Positions 35,237-47,602 are shown, counted from the first letter of the stretch. The stretch is 64,000 nt of DNA from Marvania coccoides (GCA_963854735.1 OY978102.1:620001-684000); one strand, 5' to 3'. Program-made: numbers and translations. The notes: generated from the sequence alone by a model not told the origin.

Positions 35237-36387
35237 TTAATAGTTGGGATTGCAATTCCACATAGATGCCAAGAAAATCAGCTGGTCAAAATCCTGCATG
35301 AAGGAAAGATCTTATTTGAAGCAGGGAGAAAAACACACATTATCGAGCGAAAAAATGCGATTTTGTCTACTCACATGAGCAGCCATTAAAGTGCGAACTT
35401 CATCGAGCACGGGCGCTGGTACCTGCTCGGGCTCTGCTCGGAACAGCAAAGCGCATACATCTGCCAGCCCAAGCCTGCAGAGCCCAGAGCACGGGGCAGC
35501 GGCAGGAGGCGACACGCTCTCCCTCCCCTTCAGCATGCACTTCTTTCGCAATCCGCCGCTGTGGAGTGTAGCTTCACGCGCACTTGAAGGGACAGGCAGC
35601 GATTTTGAAGAGGAGGCCAATTCTCGGCTCGAGCTCGACCTTTTGGCACAGTATCGAAAGTAAACTGCTGCACTAACAGCGGTGCAGGCGCCACCTGCTG
35701 CTCGGCCACAGGCTGCACGTGGCTGGGCGCCGCGTTTTCATTGATGAACTCATCGATGAACTCGTTCAGTAGCTTCAGCTGCCGGGAGTCATAGGGAGCA
35801 ATCGGCCTAGCAGAAATGCTGCCAGCATCAAAGAGCTGGGTGGCCTGCGTAACGAAGAGTGAGGGTTAAATGAATTTAATACTCCGGCATTAACGAAACG
35901 AGTGAACAAACCAACTGAAAGTCGCCGATGAGTAAAAAATAGCGAGGGAAAGGGGGAAAATTGCATTACTGAGGAGCAGCCTTCCCGGGGGGCCGTGTAT
36001 CCTTATTTCACCTGGAAACGACCTTCTTCTTGTCCAGCGCTCTGTAGAGAGGGCGTCAGTTCCATGTTTTGACCCAACATCGACTTGAAAAATTCGATGT
36101 GATCCCCACCTGCCCGGTTGGCGAATCAGAAATAGAACGTTACGTTTATTTTTAATCAAAATAAAGTGTATGTCATATAGAATTCACGCGCATTTTTTCA
36201 GACGTCTGCATTAATGGAGTGCCCGGCTACAGTGTCGGTGTATGGCAATACACAACAACTTTCTCAACCGTTTCACAATTGACGTGGCATTTTGGTACCT
36301 TGCGAGCTGTCGCTTGGCCATTTCTGCAGAATGTTGAGAGAGCCTTACCTGTTTAATTCCTCTTGAGTCTGAAACATACACAAACAT
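35237..36387 (-). CDS. Six-exon gene of unknown function
   Basis: Proposed exons 36387-36349, 36323-36299, 36109-36012, 35844-35640, 35460-35375 and 35293-35237 close to 169 aa with GT-AG sites throughout. The first two introns are very short or irregular (intron 1 only 25 bp), so the 5' end is doubtful; there may be other upstream exons. The better supported part reads GGDHIEFFKSMLGQNM, ATQLFDAGSISARPIAP, LKLLNEFIDEFINENA, VCALLFRAEPEQVPAP, VLDEVRTLMAAH and DFDQLIFLASMWNCNPNY at the C-terminus, predicted helical throughout. Amino acid composition and acceptor sites look real. I cannot name the family. Confidence 0.45.
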
Positions 36388-36510
36388 AACTGTTACCAAA
36401 CATAATTGTTACCACCGCTACTATTCAAAAATAAAAAAATAAAAAATAATAATGCAGAACTCTTTACTTCCTACAACCCCCTACTGCTGCCGTCGCCGCT
36501 GCTGTTCTTC

Positions 36511-36822
36511 CTAATCCTGCTGCATCTGCTGCCGCCGCTGCCGCTGCTGCTGCAGAAGCGCCTGCCGGTGCGGACACACCGAATCGCTCTCCCAGTGACC
36601 CAACCCCCCATACCCAACGCAACGCATACCCGGCCTGGGATTGTTGGCATCAAATTGCTGCTGCTGCTGCGCCTGCTGCGGCGGCAGGTTCACACCGACC
36701 CCACGCCCCCAAGCTGCGCCGCCTGCAGCGGCCAGCTGGGCGACTTGCTGCACCATATTTCCTAGGTAAAAGTTGTTAAATTCAATGGCGTTGGGCCCTG
36801 CAGCTCCGCCATTGCCGAACAT
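36511..36822 (-). CDS. Small Gln-rich protein with zinc-knuckle-like motif
   Basis: Single ORF of 103 codons. A Gly/Ala/Gln-rich N-terminus is followed by RCVGYGGLGHWESDSVCP, which matches a CCHC zinc knuckle (C-x2-C-x4-H-x4-C) except that the second Cys is Tyr, and by a Gln/Arg-rich end. Such knuckles occur in RNA-binding nuclear proteins and in retrotransposon Gag; no reverse transcriptase or LTR is seen nearby. It may be an exon of a larger gene or a decayed one. Confidence 0.4.
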   Translation of the reverse strand: MFGNGGAAGPNAIEFNNFYLGNMVQQVAQLAAAGGAAWGRGVGVNLPPQQAQQQQQFDANNPRPGMRCVGYGGLGHWESDSVCPHRQALLQQQRQRRQQMQQD

Positions 36823-37749
36823 CGCACGCTGGTTCGTGTAAAGAGCGCAACAGACGAACTAGTGGTCAGCGAGGCCCTGCCGAACTAACAGACTGTGCTA
36901 ACAGACTGTGGCCTAACCACACAGAATTTTCCTCCACAGTACGTAAAATCCACGTCCTCACAGCCAACTACAACAGCAGCCTAATATCCACTCAAAGACA
37001 CAGGTGCTCTCGCCTTCCACACGCCCCCCCACCTCCACCTCCACCTGCCCCAGCATCAGGGATCGGCTAAAACTTCACCCCCCTTTCCACAGGGGCAATT
37101 TATTGCCCCTTCAGTCATCCCCCTTGTTTTTTTTTTGTTTTTTTTTTGGTTGTTGTTGTAGGGACGTGTCTCTATTTCGAAGTAGACCTGTTTCGGAAGG
37201 GTTTCGCATTCGCATTCGTAGAGATCGCAGCAGAACTGCTCATCCCCTTCTCCAATGCAGAAAGCAGCAGCTTTTTGGCTCAACGACGTGGTGGGCCGGT
37301 AATTACATTCATAATTGGAGTGGACAGAAGTTATATCCGTTGTCCAACCAAGTTTATCTATAAAAGTATAATAAGAAAGTATGCATGCATGTATATAGAA
37401 ACTGGGATTAAATATCAAAGATAGCATAATGGAAGGAAAAAAAGCTGGAAAGTCGAGCAACGCTCCATTAGCAAATTTCAACTACATCCATGGGGCGGTT
37501 TTACGGGGTCTTTATGCTATAACAAAACAAAAAAAATATCAACAGGTAATTTTTCAAAGGAAGGCTTGGTCTCCTTCCTGCCGGGGTGCAATGCCAGCCG
37601 AGCTCGCTGATGTCATGACAGCAGAGCTTCCCTTGAAATGGCGTACCCTACAGCCAAATACGCGAAACTAAAACACAAGCACACACACACACACACATTT
37701 ACGAGCAAAAGTTTGCCTGTTGACGATAAAACAGGATGAAAAAAAAAAC
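36823..37749. other. intergenic with repeats and a hairpin
   Basis: About 0.9 kb. Contains a duplicated TAACAGACTGTG (36886 and 36900), a perfect hairpin (37091-37110), T-rich runs, and a CA microsatellite near 37.68-37.70 kb just beyond the transporter's 3' end. No coding exon is convincing. Confidence 0.45.
37091..37110. repeat. perfect 9-bp-stem hairpin
   Basis: AGGGGCAAT, a 2-nt loop, then ATTGCCCCT. It is followed within 30 bp by T-rich tracts. In a nuclear genome this has no clear function; it could be a small inverted-repeat relic. Confidence 0.8.
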
Positions 37750-40700
37750 TCACATGCCGAACTGCAGAATTTCGAAGATAGGAAGCACCAGGGTCCCAGC
37801 CACTCCAGTGACTATCCACACAATGTACCAGTAATCGCGCAAAAGAAGCACTGCTATTGAAACTATTGCGAGGAAAATCTGCAGGTGATCATCGCAATAA
37901 AAGGGAGTTGTCAATATTTCACCCGCCCATGAATAAATTGACAGGTGCAGTGACAAGGATACCTGCATGGGCCCCCCAAATTTGATAAAGTCCATACTCC
38001 TGTATCCCCCAGCGCCTTGCACGATCAAATTTGTTTGGTACCCGAAGCTGCTGCAAAATACTGCCGCAGACCCGAGCATGACAGCGTACGCCTGCGAAAC
38101 AACATTCCAATCTTTATTGAGTGTTTTCAGCATAAATATGGCAAAATTATGACGTGTAATTCACGGGGAATTCACGGGGAATAATAAAGGGAAAAAATCC
38201 ACTTGCCATGATGGCGGGGTCGATGCCGTCCTTGACAGCCGCTGCTGCAGCAATGGGGAAAACAATGGCAGCGCCCGCATAACTGTTGACTAGCAGTGCC
38301 ACCACAGCAGCTGCCAAGTACACGGCGGAAATAATGAACGCCTGGCCGCCGGCGCTCCTTGCGCCGTGTATCAACGCGTTTGCTATTGCCGCTGAAGCGC
38401 CGGAGGCCTCCATCCCCGTTGAGACTCCGAGGGCTGCTGCCACCACCAGGACGACGTCCCAGTGGATGGCGTTTCTTGCCTGCTCCACGCTGACGCATCG
38501 GGTGAAAATCATGGCAAACGCAGCCATCGCTGCGCCCACGACAATGTTGAGAATTCCAGCGACGTACAGAGCAAGCGCAGCAACAATAGCCACCAGCCCA
38601 GTGATGCTGAGAATGAAACTGCGCGAGGGAGACAGGAGAGGAACGTACGCGGTTGCGCATTAATTCGAAACATTTCTCACAGTATTTCCGCATGGTTAGT
38701 AAATGAATAAACTTGAAGCATGATTGGGGGCTTACTTGGGAGGGGTGCTTTTTGGAATTTCGTTGACCAGCAGGAAATACGGGGAGCCGAAGACTCGGTT
38801 GAAAAATCCAGAGCTAGTGTCCAGCAGCAGGACGTCGCCAGCCCTGAACACAACCTCACCAGGCGGTGCTTGAATCCTTTCTCCTTGGCGCCCGATGCTC
38901 ACAACCACAGCATTGAATTTCTCCCTGAACTTCACTTCTTTGGGAGAAAGTCCTGCAAAAATAATGGGAAGAAAAGGAGGAGAGGTAAGCATGAAAGGAA
39001 AGAAAGAGAAAATGATGGTGAGGTGAGGGCAAGCATGAAAAATCCGCGCACCGATGATGGGGGAGTTTTGAGCGACCACAACTTGCACTAAGCGGCGATC
39101 CACTGTCCGCATCTCCTGCAGCTTGCGCGTCTTCGCTTCGCTCAAAGGCCGCAGCCCGGGGATGTTGCGTACGATTCGAATAGATTCGGGCCCAACTGAA
39201 GACAGAGAATGGGGTAGAACATGAGTGCGTGGGTGGGAAGGGGAAACCCCACTTTATTATTCTTAAAAAGAAAAAAACTACCTGCAAACCATAGAATATC
39301 GTTCTCGAGAAGTTTCTCAGAAGGGGGGATGGCGTCAAAGGTCGTGCCCCGGCGCTGCAGCGCGACGAGAAAGGCGCCGGGCATTTGGCGGAGACCAGCT
39401 CCCGCAATGCTCTTGCCTACTTGTATTTATACAAAATTGCACATTTCTGTTAGTTAAAATGAATTCTAAGTGGAGCTAATGTCTAAAAGATGCGCTAAAA
39501 ACCGACCTGCCAGCAGCATTCTGCCGCTTTTGCCGTAAACAACCATGGCCAGGAGGAACTCGGTGGATGACTTGACTGAGCTGGCCTTTGAGACCTCGGC
39601 GAACGCAGCTTTCACAGCTTCATTGGTCCAGAAGCTGTGTGACACGTTCAAGAGCAGCGTGTCGTTTGCCTGGAAATTTTCAAGGGGGGAGCGCAGCGCA
39701 AAAATTAGCAGGGGAAAGGGAGGTAATGATATGAATTCGTGTAAAAATGGTATTACCTGCAGTTGCTCATCTCCGATCTGTGAGCTGCCCCATTCAATGT
39801 TTTGACCGTTTCTTTTGATGGCCACCACTGCAGCGTTGAACGAACTCCGAAAGTCAAGGTCGCGAATGGTGCGGCCCACTACTGGCGACTCAGGGCTGAC
39901 CACGGCACGAACGAGCTGCAGCGAAGGGTTCACCGACGTGGGCACCGCTGTTTGGATCAACGATTCTGGGAGTCCTAGCTCCATCTCAGATTCAGCTTCA
40001 ACCGCGTCGTCAAACGTCTGTAAGCCGAGACGAGCCGCCAGAAGTGTCACTCTGTCTAGAAACCCTGTAAATATAAAAGTCAAGTCAAGGACGTCGTAAA
40101 ACAGCAAGATGTAGCAGACAACGGCTAAGTCTAGGGCAAATATGCTCTGGGGCCAGTGAGAATGTAGCTACCTGAGAAAAAGAGCACATCTCGCGCCTCC
40201 AGTACAAAATCAGGCCCCACCACATGGAACATTCTGCCATGCCGCCTGCACTTGTTAAGAAAGATAAGCCAAGCACTCAATAAATTGCCAGAGCAGAGGA
40301 TCAGAAACAACGCAAATCTCTTGCCGAACGTTGCAGATGGTCAAATCATCCAGCTGGTCCAGGCCCGCTTCTTCTACGGTCTTGTCTACGATGGGAGAGG
40401 CATCAGAAACAACAAGGCCGACGAAGTAATCATCCATCCCTACAAAAAAAGTCAAAAATATTCTGAGGAACTGAAAAGGAAGAAAAAGGAATGAGAAGAA
40501 CTGCTGCTGCTGCTTCTCACCCGAAGCCGCTGTGCCTGATTTGTCCCTAAACTGCCTAAACATGGAGTTGTAGCCCCCCAGCACGCTCTCGTGGGGCAGC
40601 AAAAACGGTGCTGCCAGCACCATGTAAATGGCGCCCCATACGCACACCGGAATGGCGTAAGGAGAAGTGCTGAAGAGCGAAATGGGAGCGGTGCCATTGA

Positions 40701-41624
40701 CGTAATAAATGGACCCCAGTTTGGTGACTTTCTCGTTGAACTCGGAGGCGATGAACACGTTGGTGGTCGTGCCGATGAGCGTGTTGACGCCCCCCAGAAG
40801 GGCAGAGTAGGAGAGCGGGATGAGGATCTGCTTGGCGTCAAGGCGATATTTGGAGGCCCAAGTGATGACGATGGGCATCATAATGCAGACTGCACGGCGG
40901 TTAAATTGGTGATACATACTTAGAGAAGGAAGTATTATTTACTTCGATTGAAGCATATTAACTGAAGAAGCAAGCAAGGCTGCCTGTACCTAACGGCGTG
41001 TTGTTGACCCAGGAGCTCAATAACATCGTGACCACCATCATCCGCACCAGAGCCACGGAAGTGTGCTTGGGGCGGCCCAGCATCTTTCCTATGGCCCAGT
41101 CAATGCCGCCTGTGTTAATCAACCCTTCAGCGACGACAAACATTACTGCGGGGGAAATGGGCAAAAAAAGTGAATGTATTAGGTTGACAGGTTGGTGGGA
41201 CACCGGAAGATCGTTAAACTCGCTGATAATTATCAAGAGGCCGGGGGAGCTGAAGCCAGAAATCGCCAATTTGACGGGCATGATCTGGAACGCCGCCTGC
41301 GGAAGGAAATGATGAAAAACGAGTCACGGCGCAATTCCAATGGGGCGAGGTTTCTTCATAATAGCAGTAAATTACGGTGGACAGCCATTACCATGACAGC
41401 CAGTACCCCCAGCATGATAAAGTCAGGTGAGGTCAATTCGAGCAGCATGCAAATAAAGCCAATGAGGACCAGGGAAATTGCCACCCAGCCTTTCCACGAC
41501 AAAGTGGCAAATGTAACCTGCACTCAGGAGGAAGCGAGATGAAGGGGGTTGCAGGGGTGGTTTGTCAATCTCCATTGACGGGGAGAGGGTGGTGGTGGCA
41601 GTGCCTCACTTCTAAATCGACCAT
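37750..41624 (-). CDS. SLC13/SLT-like Na+/sulfate (or anion) transporter with TrkA-C domains
   Basis: Fifteen exons on the minus strand: 41624-41610, 41517-41392, 41296-41224, 41145-40990, 40889-40521, 40439-40325, 40245-40172, 40064-39757, 39669-39507, 39416-39282, 39195-39052, 38952-38736, 38618-38207, 38091-37963, 37878-37750. They sum to 854 aa, close to Chlamydomonas SLT/SAC1-type transporters. N-terminal membrane spans (GWVAISLVLIGFICMLL, MFVVAEGLINTGGID, SSWVNNTPL) and C-terminal spans (NSYAGAAIVFPIAAA, FGYQTNLIVQGAGGY) of the divalent-anion symporter fold flank several RCK_C/TrkA-C-like units (FHVVGPDFVLEARDVLFFSG, SPVVGRTIRDLDFRSSFNAAVVAI, VKFREKFNAVVVSI). Likely plasma-membrane sulfate uptake. 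Introns 3, 6 and 13 need GC donors; with them the frame is continuous and matches the family. Confidence 0.85.
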
Positions 41625-42243
41625 AACTGTTGCTGTTGTGAGCTGTCACTCTGAAAAGATTCCCTTTTCAATTTTATTAAAAGTCCAGAAGCAAAAAAGA
41701 TTCCTTTGCAGGTAAAATTTGTTTTGGCTGGCACAAACCTGTTCTTGAACTGATTTTGAAATTTTGACATCTGCTTTGAGAGTCAAGCTTTGCTTGCTAT
41801 TCTTTTATGAATAAGAATTATATTTATAGAGAGAGTAACAGTAGGGTGCTGCCGGAGCGAGCAGGGGAAGCAGCAGGCAAGTGGTGTGGCACATGAGGCA
41901 AAGGGAGGAGGGGGCTGCGCCCCTCCGTACTACTTCTTTCTATTTTAAGCTGTTTAATTGCGCCAGAACCCCAGGTACAGCCCGAAATAATACTCGGTCA
42001 ACCCGACAGTCCAAAACGTTGACCTTTAGAAACAGAGGACAGCTCCACCTTATTTCGGCCCAAAGTCTTGATTTTAAAGTGTATAAATAAAATCCATGAA
42101 CTTTTAAGCTCAGTTTACATGGGTGCAGCAAGCGGTACCGAGATTTAGGATAGAAAATAATTAATTCAACACACAAGTGGGGAAACTATTCGCGCCTGTG
42201 CCGCAAAATGATCTAGTTTAGGCCGCTAAAAAAGGATGGTTTC
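41625..42243. other. divergent intergenic region
   Basis: 619 bp between the transporter (minus) and the TSNAXIP1-like gene (plus). AT-rich, with an 11-bp inverted repeat (GCCCGAAATAA near 41.98 kb, TTATTTCGGCC near 42.05 kb). No gene seen. It must hold both promoters. Confidence 0.45.
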
Positions 42244-45200
42244 ATGACGCCGCCAACGCCTCCCACCCTGAAGGCCGCCACCCCGCCGGGGGCGCTTCTC
42301 CTGCAACAGCAGCGGCAGGCAGGGGCGCTGCTTCACCTGCCTCCAAACCCCTCCAGCACGGCCCTGCCATCGCACTTTAACGGCCGCGCGAGACTCTCTT
42401 CCCCTAAGCCTTCGGAGAAGGAAGACCCCGCTGCAGCTGAGGCTGAGGCCGTCCCAGCGCCGTTGGAGGATTCGCTGTCCCGCCAGACGATGCAAGAGCT
42501 GCTCAAACCCGCCGCCAAAGCCCGCCCTGAGCTGACCTTCAGCGCGCGACAAGCCAAAGAGAATCGGCGGAAGGAGATGATGCAGATGCAGCGGTGGATG
42601 CAGGTGAGAAGAACTCATTATATTATCGGTTTCATAATTTTTTGCCGTCGACTAAATAGGTGCAGTGGTTGGTTTGGGGTGCAGATGGAAATGGAGCGCT
42701 CTAACAAGCTTGCAGCCCCCACCCCATCCCACCACAAGCTTATGAACCAACTTTCTACCAAACTGGCCCCTGCGCCGATGGCGTACGAGCAGGCAATCGC
42801 TTACGTCATTGAACACCTCTCGTCAGGCAACAGCGGAGGCGACGACATCGCCGCTGACGTGCTGAAAGAGGCATGGCAGACAGCCAGCAAGACCAACAAG
42901 CAGCGGCAGGCGGCGTTGCACGCGGAAATCGCGGCAGCGAGGCAGCGGGCGGAGCGAGCAGAAGAGCGCGCGAAAGAGCTGGGAACGGCGGTAGATGAGC
43001 AGAAAAAGCAATTGGAGGCGCTTCCTGTCACTGCGACACCGACGATTGAAGTTTTCGGCGTGGTAGAGCGCGTCGCAAATCCCTTGCCTGTGAAAAAAGC
43101 AGCACCCGCCCCCACGCCTCGCCCTGCACCAGCAGATGTCGCACCTGCCGTCGTTCCTGCCGCCTCTGCAGCGGTGCCTGCCCCTGTGATTGTTTCTCCT
43201 GCAGCTGCTGACCCTCCTTCTCTCTCAGAGCCCCCGCCCAAGCTGCCTGCCGCCGAGCCTGCTAGCGAGCTTGCTGCTGTTTTCCCCTCCGAGGCTATCG
43301 AACTGGCGACTGCAGAGCTGCGAGAAGAGAACGAGGGCCTACGGCGCGACCTGGAGGAAGCCCTGCGCGAGCTGGACGCGGCGGCACAGCGTGCAGCGGC
43401 GGTGGAAGCAGCAGCGGCCAAGGCTGCCGAGGCTGAGCTGGCGGCGCACGCAAAGGCTGCATCCGCCGCTGCAGAGCTGGAGGAGGCCCAAGGGCTGCTG
43501 GGACAGCGCACCCCACGGCCACACCCAGAGCACTATGAGCTGCGTGCTTTGCTGGGCGAGGAAGACAAGGTGGAATGTGCGCTGGCAGCGCTGCTTGAGA
43601 TTAAAGACATGCCGGTCGCTGAGCTTGCTGCTCTTCTGACAGCTCCCGCTATCATGGAGGCTCCAGCATTGCCAGAAGCAGTCATTATTCCTACTGAGCC
43701 CTCCACCGCTGCCGCTGCTGATGGCGTCGAATCGCCGCCGCTGCAGGATCCCCCTGCTGGCGAGAGCGTCCCCTCTGATGGCGGAAAAGGACATGCTGTG
43801 GTTACTATAGAGGTGGACGAGCCCTCTGAATACGAGGAGGAGGTTGCAGTTCCCTCGCTCTATGCCGACCTCACCGCCTGCTTTGCTGGCCGCCTGCTTG
43901 GCGCGCCGCCCGCAGCGCTGGCGGAGGCACTGTCTCGTGCACAAGGCAGCACTGCGCAGCGCTACCGCGCGCTGGAGACCCACGCTGCGCGCATGCAAGC
44001 GGAGTGCTCCACCCTACTCAACGAGCTCGCCACCCACCGGGAAGCGGAGCGGCGGCGCGAAGCTGCCAGGAGGCGACGCGAGGAGGAGGCGGCGCTGGAG
44101 AAGAAGAATGCGGTGCAGCAGTACTTGGAGATGCTGGCCAGCCAGGGAGAGGACACTTGGAAGGAGCAGCTCATCGGCATGGGCCAGGGCAACGAGGTCC
44201 CCAAGCTGTTCCGCCACTCCGGCAAGGTGCGCAACAAGCACATGTCGAAGCGCGACACCGAGAAGCTGGTGAAGGAGCTGTGGAACGAGCGCATGAACGA
44301 CCCGGCGGTGTCGGCGGGACGGGCGGGGGAGCTCACCGACTTCATCGCCAACTACCTGCAGAAGAAGGTCGGCATCGTGGCCGCCGTCATCGAGGTAGGA
44401 ATATTTGTATTTGATGTATGCATTTCTTTTGTCAACATCATTAAAATTTAACCAGTTTCTTTGTTTTCTATTAATTCTTTTTTGCAGCTGGGGTACAACT
44501 TCCTGTACGGGCTTTGGCTGTACCAGTGGGATGCCGACTGCGAGCTGTTCCTCAGGATTCTGACGGGGGAGATCAGGGAGGAGGTGTACCTAGCGCAGAG
44601 GAAGCTCCAGATCGACATGGAGGAGCTGTTCTACGCGCTGGACAAGGCCAAAGGCCAGGCCACGGGTATCATCGCCAAGGTAAGATCACTTGAAGAATTA
44701 TTTCAGCTATTATTGCTTTACTTACAACTATGTTTCTATCCTATCTGTCCCTTTCAAATTTTTCTCTTATTTCGTATCCTTTTTCTCGCAGGACGAGCTG
44801 CGCGTCGCGCTGCAATCCTTCTTCAGGGTGGGCGAGGCCGGCGGCAAGACCTCTGCGCGGTTCGACGAGGTCATGCAGGCGCTGGAGACCGACCAGCCTG
44901 GATCCACCGCCGAGTGGAAGAAAATCTTCGAGGAGGACCGAGAGTTCAACCAGGTAAACAAATTGCATCAATATATATTATCCTTAAAATGTTTAGTATT
45001 CATTGTTTGGAATTACTTGATAATGACTCCCCCTTTTCCTTTTATTTTCAGGGCGAGTTTGCAGAGTGCCTGCGGGACCAGTTTCTGCAGGAGCGCATCG
45101 AGTTCTTCAGCTCCTTGGAGGTGGCCATCTACGAGGAGTCCGGCAACGAGGCCGACTGCACCCGGGAGCACGTCATTCGCGCCATCCAGGCCACCGATCC

Positions 45201-45824
45201 GCAGTGCTCCGAGCGGTCGGCCATCGCAGCAGCGGCAGCGGTGTTCCTGCCGGGTGTGGACACCCTCAGCGCAAAGGTGGTGGTGAAGAAGCTGTCGAAG
45301 GGCATTTTGCGAGGCGGAGGGTCTGTGGATTCCGGCTACTCTGGGTCGTTTGCTGTGCTGCCGAGTGGGGCCAGAATGTCTACCGCCGGCAAGAAATCCA
45401 TCGTGGTGGGGCGCGGCGAGGGTGGGAAGAATTCCATCGTGCTGGGGCGTGGGGAGGGAGGGAAGAACTCCATTCTTGTGGGCCGTGGCGACGGCGGGAA
45501 GAATTCGTTCATTATTGGGCACGAAGGCGGCAAGAACTCTATCATGGTGGGCGGATGCAAGGGCAAGGGTGGAGGCGAGTTTTAGGGTTAATTTTTACAC
45601 TCGTACTTATGTTTTAGCTCTGAATTGATTCGATGGTGGCTAACAGTTAAAATTTTGCTATTTTTGCAGGCATGCTCAGTGTATCCAAAAAGCAGAGCGA
45701 GGGTGTCACGCGCGCGCTGGAAGCGGTCAGGCAAGACTGGATCAATAAGACGACGAAGAAGAATGAAGAGGTGACGGCAGCCGGAGTGGCGGCAGCGGCG
45801 GTGCAACTCCCAGCGCAGGGATGA
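42244..45824 (+). CDS. TSNAXIP1-like coiled-coil protein, candidate ciliary protein
   Basis: Six exons: 42244-42603, 42685-44394, 44488-44679, 44792-44953, 45052-45568 and 45670-45824, 1031 aa; if the last splice is not used the protein ends at a TAG at 45585. Residues about 120-240 resemble the translin-associated factor X-interacting N-terminal domain (AYEQAIAYVIEHL then a basic coiled coil). A long Ala/Glu-rich coiled-coil region follows, then KLFRHSGKVRNKHMSKRDTE, a pattern I associate with TSNAXIP1-type proteins, and a helical C-terminal part. Near the end are five 11-12-residue repeats (KNSIVLGRGEGG). Family members are often ciliary or axonemal, so a flagellar role is inferred. The first intron is in frame and stop-free. 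Confidence 0.6.
45391..45555 (+). repeat. 36-bp coding minisatellite, about 4.5 units
   Basis: Units at 45391, 45427, 45463, 45499 (33 bp) and 45532 (partial) encode K(N/K)S(I/F)xxGRGEGG-like repeats in frame at the C-terminal end of the TSNAXIP1-like protein. Third-position differences between units show age or selection on the protein. Confidence 0.85.
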
Positions 45825-46121
45825 GAGGAGAAGGTCTGATTAGCGGGATATGTTAATGAAATGATGCGTGCTTAGTTGGTTAGGGAAGTACTAGGGTTTG
45901 ATAATCGGCAGAGAAGGATGGTTTTCAAATTAAATAGCAAATTTTTATACCGCATTACATTAAACTAAATCCGGCCCAGCCGAGTGCACCATTTCAATAT
46001 ACTAGACATATATACATTAAATGGGTGCTGTAATGCCACCCATTAATGCTGGGTGCTGACATCATCACTATATCGGAGTTCTATTCCCCTTAGAAACACC
46101 ATTTATAAAACAAGTATCAAC

Positions 46122-47602
46122 ATGGCAACCAGCAAAACTGTAGGATGGATTGGTCTCGGAGGCATGGGTTCCGGTAAGTTTGCTAATTTTTTAATTCCGA
46201 ATTCCGATTGAAAAACATGTCGTCTTGCAACCAATTCAAATATTGTCGATGTTCTATGCACAGCCATGGCCGCCCTGATGTGCCAAAGCATCCATCACTC
46301 TGGCGGCTCCCTCCTGGTCTTCAACCGCACTGCATCAAAGACCCACGAATTTGTCGCCGCTCATGCCGGCGCTGCTGCAGCCTCCCACCCACAGGTGCTC
46401 GCAGCGGCCTGCCACCTCACATTCTCCTGCCTGGCTAACGACGATGCCCTGAAGGCGGTTTTCCACGATTATCTCCAGGTATTTAGCCTTCAAGAAAATT
46501 ACCGCTATATAGATTTAATTATTCTCTCTTATATAATCATACACAGAATTTCACTATTCTAGCTAGCTGTAGGATCGCGACAAAGAGGGCCCGCCTCGCA
46601 CATACGTCGACTGCAGCACCGTTCTGCCCGCAACCACACGCTACCTCGCAGCCATCGCCGCTGAGCACGGCGTGACGTTCTGCCACTGCCCCGTCTTCGG
46701 CCGCCCTGCCGCCGCTGCCACCGGCAGCCTCCTCGCTTATCTGGCAGGTGGCTCAGAGGAAGCGAGAAGGGAAGTGGCTGGCATCGCAGGCACCACGTTT
46801 GCTCAGAATGGCGTAAGTGAGATTTTTTAAATATACTTCAAGCCTGTCACTTGGTATGGGATTTTTCTTTTTCTTTTAACTTAATACGACTGTCGAAAAT
46901 AACTAGACTCGTGATAATTTCAAAACCAATGCAGGTCCACCAGCTGGGAGCGAATGCCGCCGCTGCCTCAGCAATGAAGCTGGTAGGCAACTCTTACATC
47001 GCGGGCCAAATTGAGATCGCCTCGCAGTGCCTGGCGCTGGGGGCTAAAGCAGAGCTGCCGCAGTCGGAGGTGCTGGGTCTGCTGCAGTACATCAGCGGAA
47101 ACGCCCCCATTCCCAGTGGATACGCCAGACGAATCGCCACTGGCGATTTTGCTGCAGAGGCAAGCTTTTCAAGCGGCTATCTGGGATTTGCGTTGAATTA
47201 ATTGACTCTATATATACCCTGTCATTTTATATCAATTGTACTCATTCAAGTGCTGCGCAGCCGCTCACAGCATTGCATTGCTTAATTAATTCAGCATTTC
47301 TCTTACTTTGTTTTGCTCGAAAAATTCTCAGACGTTTCTCCATTTTCTTACCTCTCTTCGTTTCGTCCATTGCATCTTTGCAGGGAGGGGGCTTCACGGT
47401 GGAGCTGGGCATCAAGGACGTGGCCCACATGCAAACTCTGGCCAGAGAGCTGGCCTGCCCGTTGCCTATTGCCGACCAGGCGATGTCACACCTGCTGACC
47501 GCTAAAGCAAAGTACGGCAACCACCTGGACTGGGGGGCCATCGGGCTGGCAGCTAGGGACGCTGCGGGGCTGCCCTCCAACGCCAAAGAGCGGCAGGAGT
47601 GA
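46122..47602 (+). CDS. NAD(P)-dependent beta-hydroxyacid dehydrogenase (3-HIBDH/GLYR family)
   Basis: Five exons: 46122-46173, 46264-46478, 46573-46812, 46935-47159 and 47384-47602, 316 aa. The last intron (47160-47383) has a GC donor (GAG|GCAAGC), since no in-frame GT exists before the stop in that frame. Rossmann motif VGWIGLGGMGSAMA at the N-terminus, substrate motif YVDCSTVLP, and the catalytic lysine region AMKLVGNSYIAGQIEIASQ followed by ELGIKDVAHM. Members reduce or oxidise small beta-hydroxyacids (hydroxyisobutyrate, glyoxylate/succinic semialdehyde, tartronate semialdehyde); the exact substrate cannot be read from sequence. No obvious targeting peptide, suggesting a cytosolic enzyme. 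Confidence 0.88.

Noticed and set aside
36511..36822. Retrotransposon Gag
   Set aside because: No reverse transcriptase, integrase, primer binding site or LTR pair nearby. One knuckle-like motif is not enough.
37091..37110. Rho-independent transcription terminator
   Set aside because: The hairpin with T-run looks bacterial, but the DNA is nuclear, with introns and no operons. Treated as a small inverted repeat.
41980..42060. Small transposon with inverted ends
   Set aside because: An 11-bp inverted repeat around 60 bp, no target duplication or transposase. Too short to support.
45569..45669. TSNAXIP1-like protein ending at the TAG at 45585
   Set aside because: Splicing from 45568 to 45670 gives 50 more residues in frame with coding bias. 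The choice stays uncertain because the donor (GTGGAG) is weak.
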